Counted from the first letter of the stretch, positions 35,001 to 44,217 are shown. The stretch is DNA of 64,000 nt from Gemmobacter fulvus (GCF_018798885.1 NZ_CP076361.1:1889501-1953500); one strand, 5' to 3'. Numbers and translations: made by a program. The notes: generated by a model from the letters alone, not told the origin.

Positions 35001-35555
35001 ATGATTGAAGATCTGAGTGCCGAACTCGGGGCGGATCGGTCCCTTCTGCTTGTTGATGATGATGAGCCCTTCGTGAAGCGGCTTGCCAAGGCGATGGAGA
35101 AGCGGGGCTTCATCCCGGAAACCGCAGAAAGCGTGGCGGCTGGCAAGGCAATTGCACAGGCCCGCCCGCCTGCCTATGCCGTTGTCGATTTGCGTCTGGA
35201 AGATGGCAATGGGCTGGATGTGGTCGAGGTTCTGCGCGAACGGCGGCCCGATTGCCGGATCGTGGTGCTGACCGGATATGGCGCGATTGCCACGGCGGTT
35301 GCGGCGGTAAAGATCGGCGCCACCGATTACCTGTCAAAACCCGCCGATGCCAATGAGGTGACGCGGGCACTGCTGTCGCGCACGGATGCTTTGCCCACCC
35401 CGCCGGAAAATCCGATGTCGGCAGACCGGGTGCGGTGGGAGCATATTCAGCGCGTCTATGAAATGTGCGACCGCAATGTTTCGGAAACTGCGCGCCGTCT
35501 GAATATGCACCGCCGCACGCTTCAGCGTATTCTGGCCAAGCGCAGTCCTAAATAG
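35001..35555 (+). CDS. regA: Global redox response regulator RegA/PrrA
   Basis: A 184-residue two-domain regulator phosphorylated by RegB. The receiver has DDDEPF at 19-24, phospho-acceptor D63 in VVDLRLEDGNG, and the KPAD switch Lys near residue 113. A proline-rich linker (PTPPENP) connects to the Fis-type helix-turn-helix NVSETARRLNMHRRTLQRIL. The sequence is nearly invariant across Rhodobacterales. Short GC palindromes follow the stop (GCCGATCTCGGC at 35558-35569), but no convincing T-tailed terminator separates it from hvrA. Confidence 0.97.
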   Translation: MIEDLSAELGADRSLLLVDDDEPFVKRLAKAMEKRGFIPETAESVAAGKAIAQARPPAYAVVDLRLEDGNGLDVVEVLRERRPDCRIVVLTGYGAIATAVAAVKIGATDYLSKPADANEVTRALLSRTDALPTPPENPMSADRVRWEHIQRVYEMCDRNVSETARRLNMHRRTLQRILAKRSPK

Positions 35556-35680
35556 TTGCCGATCTCGGCTGATTTCGTTATAAGCCGGGCAAAGTTGCCG
35601 GTTTTAATGATTACAGAAACCAAACGCGATCCGACGAAACACAGGTTTCGCGATGATCAGCCGGAAGAGGACGGACTTTG

Positions 35681-35989
35681 ATGGACATCAATGCACTTTC
35701 GTTGAAAGAGCTGAAAGACCTTCAATCGCAGATTGCCAAGGCAATTGTGTCATATGAAGATCGCAAGAAAAAAGAAGCACTTGCCGAACTTGAAGACCGG
35801 GCACGCGCCATGGGCTTTACGCTGGCAGAACTGACCGGAACGCCGGTGACGCGCAAGCGCGCGCCCGCTTCGGCCAAATATGCGAACCCCGATAATACGT
35901 CGGAAACCTGGTCTGGCCGTGGCCGCAAGCCGCGCTGGTTTGATGCCGCGCTGAAAGCGGGCAAGTCGGTCGACGATCTGGCGATTTAA
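35681..35989 (+). CDS. hvrA: H-NS-family nucleoid/transcription regulator HvrA
   Basis: A 102-residue H-NS-like protein (Spb in R. sphaeroides) that modulates photosynthesis and nitrogen-fixation promoters. A charged coiled coil (KELKDLQSQIAKAIVSYEDR) forms the dimerisation half, and TWSGRGRKPRWFDAAL is the C-terminal AT-hook-like DNA-binding core. The ATG at 35681 follows AGAGGA; a TTG one codon earlier is possible. It lies directly after regA as in R. capsulatus. The light-response LysR gene hvrB of that species is not present here; an HD hydrolase occupies the next position. Confidence 0.93.
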   Translation: MDINALSLKELKDLQSQIAKAIVSYEDRKKKEALAELEDRARAMGFTLAELTGTPVTRKRAPASAKYANPDNTSETWSGRGRKPRWFDAALKAGKSVDDLAI

Positions 35990-36606
35990 CTGTCCATCTC
36001 TGCCAACAATGCCATGTGGCGGGCGGTGAAATCCGCCCGCACCTCGACAGGCGGGCGCAGGTGCAGGGTCAGGCCCGCCAAAAGGGCATCCTGCGGTTTG
36101 CCAAACAGGCGGTTCGCCTCCGTGATGGTAAAACCGGCAATCTGCACTGCCTCCAGCCAGGCCGATACCTTGTCCGCCGCCTTGATTGCCGTCTTGATCG
36201 GCGCGGGCAACGTGGCGGGCAGGCCAAAGCGGATGTGAATGGCGGCGGTCAGCCGCAGATCAAGCTCGCCATAATCCGGCCCGATGGCGGCTTTCACCGG
36301 GCTGATCATATCGCCGATGACATATTCCGGTGCATCATGCAGCAAGGCGGCCAGACGCCAGCGCGCGGCGATGCCGGGGTTTTGCCGGGCGAAGATCTCC
36401 GTCACCAGAACCGAATGTTCTGCCACCGAATAGGGCCAGTCGCCCAGCGTCTGCCCGTTCCAGCGCGCCACGAAGGCGAGGCCATGCGCGATGTCCTCGA
36501 TCTCGATATCCATCGGGGTCGGGTCGAGCAGATCGAGCCTGCGCCCCGACAGCATCCTTTGCCACGCGCGGGGCTGTTTTCCACGATTGTTTCCTGATTC
36601 TGCCAT
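35986..36606 (-). CDS. HD-domain phosphohydrolase, YfbR-like
   Basis: A 206-residue protein with the HD superfamily metal residues: [12 protein letters not shown] (His), [15 protein letters not shown] (His-Asp) and [12 protein letters not shown] (C-terminal Asp). The motif order resembles YfbR-type 5'-deoxynucleotidases. The substrate cannot be read from sequence. It converges on hvrA with a four-base overlap of the two stop codons and is divergent from ahcY across an 85-base gap that holds a perfect palindrome. Confidence 0.85.
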   Translation of the reverse strand: MAESGNNRGKQPRAWQRMLSGRRLDLLDPTPMDIEIEDIAHGLAFVARWNGQTLGDWPYSVAEHSVLVTEIFARQNPGIAARWRLAALLHDAPEYVIGDMISPVKAAIGPDYGELDLRLTAAIHIRFGLPATLPAPIKTAIKAADKVSAWLEAVQIAGFTITEANRLFGKPQDALLAGLTLHLRPPVEVRADFTARHMALLAEMDS

Positions 36607-36634
36607 AATTCGACCAATCTGCCTTGAACATTGT

Positions 36635-36648
36635 CCGTCGCGCGACGG
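36635..36648. promoter_or_regulatory. Perfect 14-base palindrome in the ahcY upstream region
   Basis: CCGTCGCGCGACGG is fully self-complementary and sits 44 bases before the ahcY start. TTGTCC at 36631-36636 and TATCTC at 36654-36659 flank it with 17-base spacing, a weak promoter match in which the palindrome would fall between the boxes. It could be an operator or a strong RNA hairpin in the leader. Confidence 0.35.
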
Positions 36649-36691
36649 GGTGCTATCTCAGCCGCAATTGTCATTGCAAGGAGTGCGGCGC

Positions 36692-38086
36692 ATGCCGAAG
36701 GATTACATCGTCAAGGATATCGCTCTGGCCGCGTTCGGCCGCAAGGAGCTTGATATTGCCGAAACGGAAATGCCGGGGCTGATGGCGCTGCGCGAAGAAT
36801 TTGGCGCAAGCCAGCCGCTGAAAGGGGCGCGTATCGCCGGGTCGCTGCATATGACGATCCAGACTGCCGTCCTGATCGAAACGCTGGCGGCGCTGGGCGC
36901 AGATGTGCGCTGGGCCTCGTGCAACATTTTCTCGACCCAGGATCACGCGGCCGCCGCCATTGCCGCCACCGGCACGCCGGTCTTTGCGATCAAGGGCGAA
37001 ACCCTTGAAGAATATTGGGAATATACCGACAAGATCTTCCAGTTCCCGGAAGGCACCTGCAACATGATCCTAGATGATGGCGGCGACGCGACGCTGTATA
37101 TCCTGATCGGCGCACGGGTCGAAGCCGGGGAAACCGGCCTAATCGACGTACCCACCAGCGAAGAAGAGATCTGCCTGTTCAACCAGATCAAGAAACGTCT
37201 GGCGGCAAGCCCCGGCTGGTTCACCGCACAGCGCGCCGCGATCAAGGGCGTGTCGGAAGAAACCACCACCGGCGTGCATCGCCTGTATGATCTGCACAAG
37301 AAGGGCCAGTTGCCCTTCCCGGCGATCAACGTCAATGACAGCGTGACCAAGTCGAAGTTCGACAACAAATACGGCTGCAAGGAAAGCCTGGTGGACGGCA
37401 TCCGCCGCGCCACCGATACGATGATGGCGGGCAAGGTTGCCGTGGTCTGCGGTTACGGCGACGTGGGCAAAGGCTCTGCCGCCTCGCTGCGCGGTGCGGG
37501 TGCCCGGGTAAAAGTGACCGAGGTCGACCCGATCTGCGCGCTGCAAGCCGCGATGGACGGGTTCGAGGTCGTGGTGCTGGAAGATGTGGTGCATGACGCC
37601 GATATCTTCATCACCACTACCGGCAACAAGGACGTGATCCGCATCGAGCATGTGCGCGAGATGAAGGATATGGCAATCGTCGGCAATATCGGCCATTTCG
37701 ACAATGAAATTCAGGTCGCCGCGCTGAAAAACCACAAATGGACCAATATCAAGGAACAGGTGGACATGATCGAAATGCCCTCGGGCAATCGGATCATCCT
37801 GCTGTCCGAGGGCCGTCTGCTGAACCTCGGCAATGCCACCGGCCATCCGTCTTTCGTGATGTCGGCCAGCTTCACCAATCAGGTTCTGGCGCAGATCGAA
37901 CTGTGGACCAAGGGCGAGGACTATGCACCGGGCGTTTATATCCTGCCGAAAGCGCTGGATGAAAAGGTGGCCCGCCTGCACCTGAAAAAGATCGGGGTCA
38001 AACTGACCGAACTGCGCGCCGATCAGGCCGAGTATATCGGCGTGAAGGTCGAAGGCCCGTTCAAATCGGATCACTACCGCTACTGA
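36692..38086 (+). CDS. ahcY: S-adenosylhomocysteine hydrolase
   Basis: Converts S-adenosylhomocysteine, the inhibitory product of methyl transfer, to adenosine and homocysteine. A 464-residue tetrameric NAD enzyme beginning [20 protein letters not shown] after AAGGAG at 36678-36683. [20 protein letters not shown] is the first signature, the NAD loop [20 protein letters not shown] the second, and the end FKSDHYRY is the universal C-terminus. It belongs to the conserved regB-regA-hvrA-ahcY neighbourhood. A strong terminator follows. No SAH riboswitch was recognised in the leader. Confidence 0.98.
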   Translation: MPKDYIVKDIALAAFGRKELDIAETEMPGLMALREEFGASQPLKGARIAGSLHMTIQTAVLIETLAALGADVRWASCNIFSTQDHAAAAIAATGTPVFAIKGETLEEYWEYTDKIFQFPEGTCNMILDDGGDATLYILIGARVEAGETGLIDVPTSEEEICLFNQIKKRLAASPGWFTAQRAAIKGVSEETTTGVHRLYDLHKKGQLPFPAINVNDSVTKSKFDNKYGCKESLVDGIRRATDTMMAGKVAVVCGYGDVGKGSAASLRGAGARVKVTEVDPICALQAAMDGFEVVVLEDVVHDADIFITTTGNKDVIRIEHVREMKDMAIVGNIGHFDNEIQVAALKNHKWTNIKEQVDMIEMPSGNRIILLSEGRLLNLGNATGHPSFVMSASFTNQVLAQIELWTKGEDYAPGVYILPKALDEKVARLHLKKIGVKLTELRADQAEYIGVKVEGPFKSDHYRY

Positions 38087-38110
38087 GACTGCGGCGGAAC
38101 TGCATCAGGA

Positions 38111-38146
38111 AAGGCCCCGCCGGTTCACCGCCGGGGCCTTTTATTT
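38111..38146 (+). terminator. Intrinsic terminator after ahcY
   Basis: AAGGCCCCG (38111-38119) pairs with CGGGGCCTT (38132-38140), closing over a small inner GG-CC pair, and is followed by TTTTATTT. This is a textbook GC stem plus T-run for the ahcY transcript. Confidence 0.88.
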
Positions 38147-38213
38147 GCAACAAAACTTTCGCCGGTATTAATATCGAGAGAAAAAAGGCACCCCCGGTGC
38201 CGGATCGTTTGGG

Positions 38214-38795
38214 ATGTTGGTGATGGAAGAATCCAAAAGAGACAAGCTGCGCGCCAAAATGCTGGCGGGGCTGCCAAAGGGCGCCCGCGTGGCGGAAATC
38301 GGCGTCTGGGAAGGCGCGTTCAGCAAGCGTATCATTGAAATCTGCGCGCCAGCCGAACTGCACCTGATCGACCCGTGGCTGTATCAGCCAGAGTTCGCCA
38401 ATACCGGCTTTGGCCGCAAGAAAAACGAAACCCTGATGGATGTGAAATATCAGGATGTCGTGGCGGCCTTCAGCGATGACCCCCGCGTCAAGATTCATCG
38501 CGCGACCTCGGATGTGGCTTTGGCGGCGCTGCCGGATGCCTCGCTGGATTGGGTCTATATCGACGGCAACCATAACGAGCCGTTCATCGGCAATGACCTT
38601 GCGCTGTGCCTGCAGAAGGTCAAGCACGATGGCATCATCGCGGGCGATGATTTCAACTGGCAGTCCGACTCTAACGGCGCGCCGGTGAAACGCGCGGTCG
38701 AGGCGATGCTGGCCGATCTGGGCGATCAGGCAGAGCTGATGCTGATGGCCAACCAATATGTCATCCAGCTCAAACGGCCTGCGCCTGGGGCCTGA
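38214..38795 (+). CDS. Class I SAM-dependent methyltransferase-like protein
   Basis: A 193-residue protein with a Rossmann-type SAM motif VAEIGVWEGAFSKRI at about residues 26-40, an acidic strand end LHLIDPWLY, and LDWVYIDGNHNEP followed by GIIAGDDFNW, the pattern of the methyltransferase 24 group. Substrate unknown. Start codons at 38214 and 38223 are both possible and neither has a clear ribosome site. It stands alone after the ahcY terminator. Confidence 0.75.
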   Translation: MLVMEESKRDKLRAKMLAGLPKGARVAEIGVWEGAFSKRIIEICAPAELHLIDPWLYQPEFANTGFGRKKNETLMDVKYQDVVAAFSDDPRVKIHRATSDVALAALPDASLDWVYIDGNHNEPFIGNDLALCLQKVKHDGIIAGDDFNWQSDSNGAPVKRAVEAMLADLGDQAELMLMANQYVIQLKRPAPGA

Positions 38796-38909
38796 GCTGC
38801 GGGGAAGATGCGGCGATAATTCCCTTTGTCGCTTTTCCGCCTTGCCCTAAGCTTTGGCGGCAAGGCGGGCAACGACCCTGCTTTCAGGACAGTGACAGAG
38901 GAGAATGGT

Positions 38910-39254
38910 ATGAGCAAAAGAGACGATCTGATCGCCAAATATGCGGATGACCTGCTGAACAAATGCAAGATGCAGCCGGATATGGATCTGCTGACCAAGG
39001 TGACCATCGGCTGTGGCCCGGCCATCTATGATGCCGACAGCGAAACTGTCGCCGGCAGTTCGGCGTCAGAGCTGGAGACGGTGAAGAAGAACTTCCTGAT
39101 CAAGAAGCTGGGTCTGGAAGACAGCCCGAAGCTGATGGAAGCAATCAACGCGGTGATCGACATCTATGGCCGGTCAGAGCGCAACAAATACCGTGCGGTC
39201 GTCTATTACATGCTGACCAAGCATTTTGGCAAAGAGGCGGTCTACGCCAAGTAA
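38910..39254 (+). CDS. DUF2853 family small protein
   Basis: A 114-residue, soluble, alpha-helical protein starting MSKRDDLIAKYADDLLNKC after GAGGAG six bases upstream. TIGCGPAIYDADSETVA and the tail RNKYRAVVYYMLTKHFGKE are recognisable as the DUF2853 family found in alphaproteobacteria and some flavobacteria. No function is known. It is monocistronic, with an excellent terminator 23 bases after its stop. Confidence 0.82.
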   Translation: MSKRDDLIAKYADDLLNKCKMQPDMDLLTKVTIGCGPAIYDADSETVAGSSASELETVKKNFLIKKLGLEDSPKLMEAINAVIDIYGRSERNKYRAVVYYMLTKHFGKEAVYAK

Positions 39255-39276
39255 GACCCCGATCAGATCCGCATCG

Positions 39277-39307
39277 CGCCCGCAACCCTGCGGGCGTTTT
39301 GCTTTTT
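39277..39307 (+). terminator. Intrinsic terminator after the DUF2853 gene
   Basis: CGCCCGCA (39277-39284) pairs perfectly with TGCGGGCG (39289-39296) around a four-base loop, then TTTTGCTTTTT. Confidence 0.9.
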
Positions 39308-39330
39308 CAGGCCCGGCATAACCGTTTGAT

Positions 39331-39486
39331 TTGACATAAATTAGAAGCGCATTGCTTTTGCGCGCCACAGCCTTTCGGGCTATGGTCAGATCAACGGCAG
39401 GATGCCCGAGACCTTTTCAGAACACGTGTGGTGCTAAGGGAGCACGTGGGGTGGATGGAGGGTCTCGTGGGGTCGGGGCCCTCCAT
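39331..39486. other. Structured non-coding stretch, possible small RNA or 3' UTR
   Basis: No credible reading frame. A good -35 box TTGACA lies at 39331-39336, with only a weak -10 (TTGCTT or TGCTTT) 15-16 bases on. Downstream, nested complementary blocks occur: CGAGACC (39407-39413) with GGTCTCG (39461-39467), CACGTG (39423-39428) with CACGTG (39443-39448), an alternative GTGCT/AGCAC hairpin (39431-39445), and ATGGAGGG (39455-39462) with CCCTCCAT (39479-39486). The last may be the terminator of the leftward tsaD-gpsA-yciI-EVE transcript, or the end of a rightward RNA of about 120 bases. It does not resemble SRP RNA, tmRNA or RNase P RNA. Confidence 0.4.
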
Positions 39487-39492
39487 TTCCCA

Positions 39493-39915
39493 TCATGTGT
39501 CATACAGCCCGCCAAGACGGCAGATGATCGCCCATTCCTCTGGCGTCACCGGCTGCACCGACAGCCGCATGTTCGTGACCAGCGCCATCTTCTCCAGCCC
39601 CGGTTCCTGCTTGCAGGTGTCCAGCGTCACCGGGCGCAGCAGCGGCTTCACGGCGCGGATATGCACGCAATCCCAGCGCGGATCATCGGTGGTGCTGTCA
39701 GGTGCGCTTGTGGCGCTGACCTCGACAATCCCCACGATCTCTTTCCCGATGTTGGAGTGGTAAAAGAAACCCCGCTCGCCGATCTGCATCGCGCGCATGT
39801 TGTTGCGGGCCTGATAATTGCGCACGCCGCCCCATTCTTCGCCCGCATCGCCCTTGGCGACCTGCTGATCCCAGCTCCAGGCGTCGGGTTCGGATTTGAA
39901 CAGCCAATAGGCCAT
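39493..39915 (-). CDS. EVE-domain protein (PUA-like fold)
   Basis: A 140-residue EVE domain: AYWLFKSEPDAWSWDQ at the N-terminus, WGGVRNYQARNNMRAM, GFFYHSNIGKEIVGIVEV and the C-terminal LALVTNMRLS-like block. EVE domains are PUA-related and bind modified bases in RNA or DNA, and bacterial members are often linked to nucleic-acid modification or restriction. Here the context is housekeeping. The ATG overlaps the upstream stop as TGATG; it is the last gene of tsaD-gpsA-yciI-EVE. Confidence 0.9.
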   Translation of the reverse strand: MAYWLFKSEPDAWSWDQQVAKGDAGEEWGGVRNYQARNNMRAMQIGERGFFYHSNIGKEIVGIVEVSATSAPDSTTDDPRWDCVHIRAVKPLLRPVTLDTCKQEPGLEKMALVTNMRLSVQPVTPEEWAIICRLGGLYDT

Positions 39916-40193
39916 CAGCCGATGACCTTCTTCCATTCGGAAATCGTGACAGATTCGAACAACCCTGCCAGCGCATAGGGATCGGCGGCGGCCCAGGCTT
40001 CGGCCTCCGCCAGAGTGTCGACCGACAGCACCACCAGCGAGCCGGTCATCTGGCCTTCGGGCGACAGGAACGGCCCGGCCATTTCCACCACGCCCGAGGT
40101 TTCGATATGCGCCAGATGCGCGGCGCGGGTGTCGAGCCGGGTTTGCAGGGCGCCGGGTTTGTCTTTGCAGATCAGGGCTACACGCATGGTCAT
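39915..40193 (-). CDS. YciI-family small protein
   Basis: A 92-residue YciI/YCII-fold protein (ferredoxin-like, dimeric). [37 protein letters not shown] and [18 protein letters not shown], which carries the conserved Asp-Pro, are family features. No reaction is established for most members. The start overlaps the gpsA stop as ATGA and its stop overlaps the EVE start, so expression is coupled to glycerol phosphate dehydrogenase. Confidence 0.88.
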   Translation of the reverse strand: MTMRVALICKDKPGALQTRLDTRAAHLAHIETSGVVEMAGPFLSPEGQMTGSLVVLSVDTLAEAEAWAAADPYALAGLFESVTISEWKKVIG

Positions 40194-41128
40194 TCCTGTT
40201 TCAAGGGACGGGTCAGAAGGCTTTGGATCGCGGCACCCAGCGTGACAGTCCCGTCAACAAGGGCGGCAACCATGGTTGAAATCGGCATGTCGATACCGTC
40301 TTTCGCGGCAATCTGCGCAACGGCCTTGGCGGTGGCAACCCCTTCGACAGTCTGCGAGGCATCAAAGGGCGTCGCGGCGCCAAGCGCCTGGCCAAAACGG
40401 AAGTTGCGCGACAGTTGCGAGGTGCAGGTCAGCACAAGATCACCAAAGCCCGACAGACCGGCCAGCGTTTCTGGCCGGGCCCCGCGTGCCAAGGCGAAGC
40501 GCTGCATCTCGGCATAGCCCCGCGTCATCAGCGCGGCGCGGGCAGAATCGCCCAGGCCCGCGCCGATCACAACGCCGGCGGCGATGGCGACAATGTTCTT
40601 CAGCGCGCCGCCCAGCTCTGCCCCGATCACATCCGTGCTGCGATAAAGCCGCAAGACCGGGGTGGACAGCGCGTGCTGAAGCTGCGCGCCAAGCGTCTCG
40701 TCGGTGCAGGCCAGCGTCAGCGCAGTGGGCAGGCCGCGCGCGATGTCTGCCGCAAAACTCGGGCCGGTCAGCACAGCGGGGGCACGGCCCCCCTCCAGCT
40801 GCGCCAGTAGCTCAACCGGGCCAAGTCCGGTGCGCAGATCAACCCCCTTGCAGCAGGCCACCAGCGCCTTGCCGCGCAACAAGGTCGCATGGTCGGCGCT
40901 GAACGCTGAAAGCGCCTGCATTGGCAGCGCCAGCAGAACGGCGTCTGCCGGGGCGATGGCAGCAAGATCGGGCGTGACGCTGACCGCCTCTGGCAGGGTG
41001 ATGCCCGGCAGGCGGGCAATCTGCCGCCCCTCCAATCCGCGCCCCCACAGCGTCACAGGCCGTTCGCGCCCAAGTGCGACGGCAAGCGCACCGCCAAAGG
41101 CCCCGGCCCCCAGAATGGCGATCTTCAT
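40190..41128 (-). CDS. gpsA: Glycerol-3-phosphate dehydrogenase [NAD(P)+]
   Basis: Reduces dihydroxyacetone phosphate to sn-glycerol-3-phosphate for phospholipid synthesis. A 312-residue enzyme: [17 protein letters not shown] is the nucleotide loop, LVACCKGVD and [17 protein letters not shown] the second, [16 protein letters not shown] contains the catalytic Lys, and [14 protein letters not shown] is the substrate domain signature. It begins inside the end of tsaD (ATGA) and is followed by the coupled yciI gene. Confidence 0.96.
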   Translation of the reverse strand: MKIAILGAGAFGGALAVALGRERPVTLWGRGLEGRQIARLPGITLPEAVSVTPDLAAIAPADAVLLALPMQALSAFSADHATLLRGKALVACCKGVDLRTGLGPVELLAQLEGGRAPAVLTGPSFAADIARGLPTALTLACTDETLGAQLQHALSTPVLRLYRSTDVIGAELGGALKNIVAIAAGVVIGAGLGDSARAALMTRGYAEMQRFALARGARPETLAGLSGFGDLVLTCTSQLSRNFRFGQALGAATPFDASQTVEGVATAKAVAQIAAKDGIDMPISTMVAALVDGTVTLGAAIQSLLTRPLKQE

Positions 41129-42204
41129 GCCTTGGCCCCCTTTTTGCCCGAGCCGAGCAGCGCGGGGCTTTTCTGATCCAGTGGCCAGCGCGGGCGGGCC
41201 GACAGCGTCAGGTCATCCGCGCCGCGCTGGCGGAACTGTTCGATCCCGGCCCAGGCGATCATCGCGGCATTGTCGGTGCAAAGCGCCAGCGGCGGCGCGA
41301 GGAAGCTGACACCCAGCCCCTCGCACAGCGCCAGAAGGCGGCTGCGGATTTCGGTATTGGCCGCCACGCCGCCCGCCACGGCAAAATGCGCAACGCCGCT
41401 GTCCAGCAGCGCACGGCGGGATTTTTCGGTCAGCACATCGGCCACCGCACGTTGAAACCCGGCACAAAGGTCGGCGCGGTCTTGCTGACGCAGCCCGCCA
41501 AGCCCGGCCATCAGACCGTCGCGCGCGCGCAGAACGGCGGTTTTCAACCCCGAGAAGGACATATCGCAGCCGGGCCGGTCCAGCAGGGGGCGGGGCAGCG
41601 GGATGCGCCTGGCATCGCCCTGCGCGGCCTCGGCCTGCACCGCTGGCCCGCCGGGTTGCGGCAGGCCAAGGATCTTCGCCACCTTGTCAAATGCCTCGCC
41701 CGGCGCATCGTCGATCGACCCGCCCAGCCGGGTGAAGTCTGCGGGGCCGTCCACCCGCAGAAACTGGCAATGCCCGCCCGAAACCAGCAGCATGATATAG
41801 GGGAAATCCACCATATCGGTCAGCCGTGGGGTCAGCGCATGGCCTGCCAGATGATTGACCCCGATCAGCGGCAGGCCTGTTGCGGCGGCCAGCCCCTTGG
41901 CACACATCACCCCGGACAGAACCCCGCCGATCAAGCCCGGCCCCGCCGTGACCGCGATGCCGTCCAGCGCGGTCAAGGGCAGACCGGCCTGCGCCAGCGC
42001 CGCCTCGATGCAATGGTCGATCCGTTCGGCATGGGCGCGGGCGGCAATCTCGGGCACCACGCCGCCAAACGCCGCATGCAGCGCGGTTTGCCCCTCGACC
42101 ACCGAGGCGAGGATCTGCGGTGCGGCACCGGGAACGTGCCGCACGACGGCGGCGGCAGTGTCATCGCAACTGCTTTCGATGCCAAGAAGGGTCAGGCTGT
42201 GCAT
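41125..42204 (-). CDS. tsaD: tRNA N6-adenosine threonylcarbamoyltransferase TsaD
   Basis: Catalytic subunit for t6A37 tRNA modification, working with TsaB and the TsaE encoded at 30619-31101. A 359-residue ASKHA-fold protein from [20 protein letters not shown]. The metal ligands are H118 and H122 in [23 protein letters not shown] and [13 protein letters not shown] are further signatures. I start at 42204 because the family N-terminus begins there; an ATG six codons upstream also exists. Divergent from hemD with a 45-base gap. Confidence 0.96.
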   Translation of the reverse strand: MHSLTLLGIESSCDDTAAAVVRHVPGAAPQILASVVEGQTALHAAFGGVVPEIAARAHAERIDHCIEAALAQAGLPLTALDGIAVTAGPGLIGGVLSGVMCAKGLAAATGLPLIGVNHLAGHALTPRLTDMVDFPYIMLLVSGGHCQFLRVDGPADFTRLGGSIDDAPGEAFDKVAKILGLPQPGGPAVQAEAAQGDARRIPLPRPLLDRPGCDMSFSGLKTAVLRARDGLMAGLGGLRQQDRADLCAGFQRAVADVLTEKSRRALLDSGVAHFAVAGGVAANTEIRSRLLALCEGLGVSFLAPPLALCTDNAAMIAWAGIEQFRQRGADDLTLSARPRWPLDQKSPALLGSGKKGAKA

Positions 42205-42249
42205 GGGTTGCCGTTGAAACAAGGGTCATGCCGAGGTAACACCGCTGGC

Positions 42250-42999
42250 ATGGCCAAGCAATCCCGCCCTTCCGTGGTGATCCTGACCCGGCCCGCCGCG
42301 CAGGCCGCCCGGTTTGCTCAGGCGGTGACGGCGCGGTTTGATCCGGTCGGCGTGATCTCATCGCCGCTTCTGGCCCCACGTTTTCTGTGCCCCGATCTGC
42401 CGCCCCGCCCCTTTTCGGCGCTGATTTTCACCTCGGAAACCGCTGTCGAGGCCTGTCGGCGATTCTCTGCCGCACAGCGGGCCTTGTTGCCGCAGCGCGC
42501 CTATTGTGTCGGGCGGCGCACGGCACAGGCGGCGCAGGGCTTGGGTTTTGCGGCGCAATCGGCGGATGGCGATGCCGATGCGCTGGTGGCGGCGATCCTG
42601 CGCGATGCGCCCTCTGCGCCTTTGCTGCATCTGCATGGTGCCGAAACGCGGGGCGATGTGGCGGGGCGGCTGACGGCGGCGGGGCTGGAGACGCTGTCGG
42701 TTGAAACCTATCAGCAGGTGGCGCAACCCCTTGATAAACAGGCGCTTGCGGCGCTTCAGGCGGATGCGGCGATTGTGCTGCCGGTCTTTTCCCCCCGCAC
42801 GGCGCAGATCCTGGCTGAGGCCCTGATCCGGGCAGCCCCGCGCGCGCCGCTGCATTTTGTTGCGATTTCGGATGCAACCGCAGCGCCGCTGCGGCGTTTG
42901 CCCTTTGCATCGCTGTCGGTGGCGGCCCAGCCTGACGCCGAGGCGATGTTGCAGAGGATGGCCCCGCTCTTTGCCGCAGACGCGCGCCTTGAGCCGTGA
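42250..42999 (+). CDS. hemD: Uroporphyrinogen-III synthase HemD
   Basis: Cyclises hydroxymethylbilane to uroporphyrinogen III, the branch point of heme, siroheme and cobalamin synthesis. A 249-residue protein of the poorly conserved HemD family: VVILTRPAAQAARFAQAV at the N-terminus, FSALIFTSETAVEAC, AYCVGRRTAQAAQGLGF, LLHLHGAETRG, and SVETYQQVAQPL in the hinge region. The context with mic60 and hemY downstream is the Rhodobacterales arrangement. hemC is not in the window. Confidence 0.9.
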   Translation: MAKQSRPSVVILTRPAAQAARFAQAVTARFDPVGVISSPLLAPRFLCPDLPPRPFSALIFTSETAVEACRRFSAAQRALLPQRAYCVGRRTAQAAQGLGFAAQSADGDADALVAAILRDAPSAPLLHLHGAETRGDVAGRLTAAGLETLSVETYQQVAQPLDKQALAALQADAAIVLPVFSPRTAQILAEALIRAAPRAPLHFVAISDATAAPLRRLPFASLSVAAQPDAEAMLQRMAPLFAADARLEP

Positions 43000-43052
43000 G
43001 CCATGAGCGACTAGCTTGCATCAAGACGCAAGTAATTGAGGGGAGACGGCTT

Positions 43053-44204
43053 ATGGCAGATCAGGACACCCCGGCGGCAGCCCCCGTCACATTGGAAGGT
43101 CCGGCCGTGTTTGCAGCTCAGCCAGATCCGGCTCCTGACGCCAAGCCACCTGTGACCGAACGGCCCACCACGACCGAGGTGCCGCCTGCCAGACCCGCGT
43201 CGGACATCCAGCCGGAACCCCGCAGCGGCGGCTTTGGACGGTTTGTCGGCTTTGTGCTGGGCGGTGCGGTTGCGGCGGGTCTTGGCTTTGGCCTTGCAGC
43301 CTATGGTGTCCGCGAAGGCTGGCCGATGCTGGCCCCGCCTGTCACGGGTGTTGCCGAGGATGTGGCCGCCCTGCGCGCGGAACTGGCGCAGCTCGCATCG
43401 CAATCCCCAGATGACAGCCGCCTTGCCGCGGTGGAACAGAAGCTGGCCGATCTTCCCGCCCCGGCCACAGATACCGCGCAGATCACCGCATTGGAGCAAC
43501 GCATCGCCGCACTCGAGGCCCTGCCGCCCGGCGCAGGCGCAGCACCTGCCGCGCTGTCAGAGATGCAGGCGCAGATCAGCAGCCTGAATGCCCGGCTGGT
43601 GGAACAACAGGGCGCGGCGGCGCAGATCAGTGCCGAAATCGAAGCGCAGGTGCAGGACCGGCTGAAATCGGCAGAAACCGAGGCGGATGCCATGCGCGTC
43701 GAGGCCGAGGCCTTGCGCAAGTCCGTCGAAACCCGCGCTGCGGTGCTGGGCCTACAATCGGCGCTGGACACCGGGGCCGGGGCGGAAAGCGCGGCTTTGG
43801 CGGTGCAACAGCTTGGCCTGACCATGCCCGATGCCCTGTCTGCGCTGATTGCCGCGCCGATCAGCCTGCCGCAATTGCAAGACAGCTTTGCCCCTGCCGC
43901 CCGTGCGGCCCTTGCCGCGTCGTTGCAGGCGCAGATGGGCGAGACGATGGGTGAACGTCTGTCGACCTTCCTGTTTGCCCAGACCGGCGCGCGGTCCCTG
44001 ACCCCCCGCGACGGCAGCGACCCCGACGCGGTTTTGTCACGGATCGAAGATCGGCTGCGCGCCGGGGATGTGGCCGCCGCGCGGGCGCAGATTGCAGAGC
44101 TGCCCGAACCGGGGCAGCAGGCCCTGGCCGAATGGGCGACAGAGGCCGACCGCTACAGCGCCGGGCAGGCGGCCCTCGCTGACCTGCTGACAACCGCACA
44201 ATAA
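43053..44204 (+). CDS. Mitofilin/Mic60-like inner-membrane protein
   Basis: A 383-residue alphaproteobacterial homologue of mitochondrial Mic60, the cristae-junction organiser. A proline-rich N-terminus is followed by one membrane helix at about residues 63-82 (FVGFVLGGAVAAGLGFGLAA), a long heptad coiled coil at about 95-240 (ALRAELAQLAS, EMQAQISSLNARLVEQQG), and a C-terminal mitofilin signature with VLSRIEDRLRAGDVAAARAQ. A strong GAGGGGAG site precedes the ATG. It lies between hemD and hemY. In Rhodobacter such proteins have been linked to intracytoplasmic membrane shape. Confidence 0.88.
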   Translation: MADQDTPAAAPVTLEGPAVFAAQPDPAPDAKPPVTERPTTTEVPPARPASDIQPEPRSGGFGRFVGFVLGGAVAAGLGFGLAAYGVREGWPMLAPPVTGVAEDVAALRAELAQLASQSPDDSRLAAVEQKLADLPAPATDTAQITALEQRIAALEALPPGAGAAPAALSEMQAQISSLNARLVEQQGAAAQISAEIEAQVQDRLKSAETEADAMRVEAEALRKSVETRAAVLGLQSALDTGAGAESAALAVQQLGLTMPDALSALIAAPISLPQLQDSFAPAARAALAASLQAQMGETMGERLSTFLFAQTGARSLTPRDGSDPDAVLSRIEDRLRAGDVAAARAQIAELPEPGQQALAEWATEADRYSAGQAALADLLTTAQ

Positions 44205-44217
44205 GAGGAGACGGCGC

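Noticed and set aside
35477-35492. TGTTTCGGAAACTG in regA resembling parS
   Set aside because: It lacks the central CACGTG and is two bases too short; it encodes the conserved NVSET of the RegA helix-turn-helix.
36607-36691. SAH or SAM riboswitch before ahcY
   Set aside because: The leader is only 85 bases long and shows no recognisable riboswitch core, just one palindrome.
39365-39486. SRP RNA, 6S RNA or tmRNA in the gap after the DUF2853 gene
   Set aside because: The conserved SRP tetraloop and internal loop sequences and the tmRNA ends are absent, and I could not align it to 6S RNA. It is kept only as an unassigned structured region.
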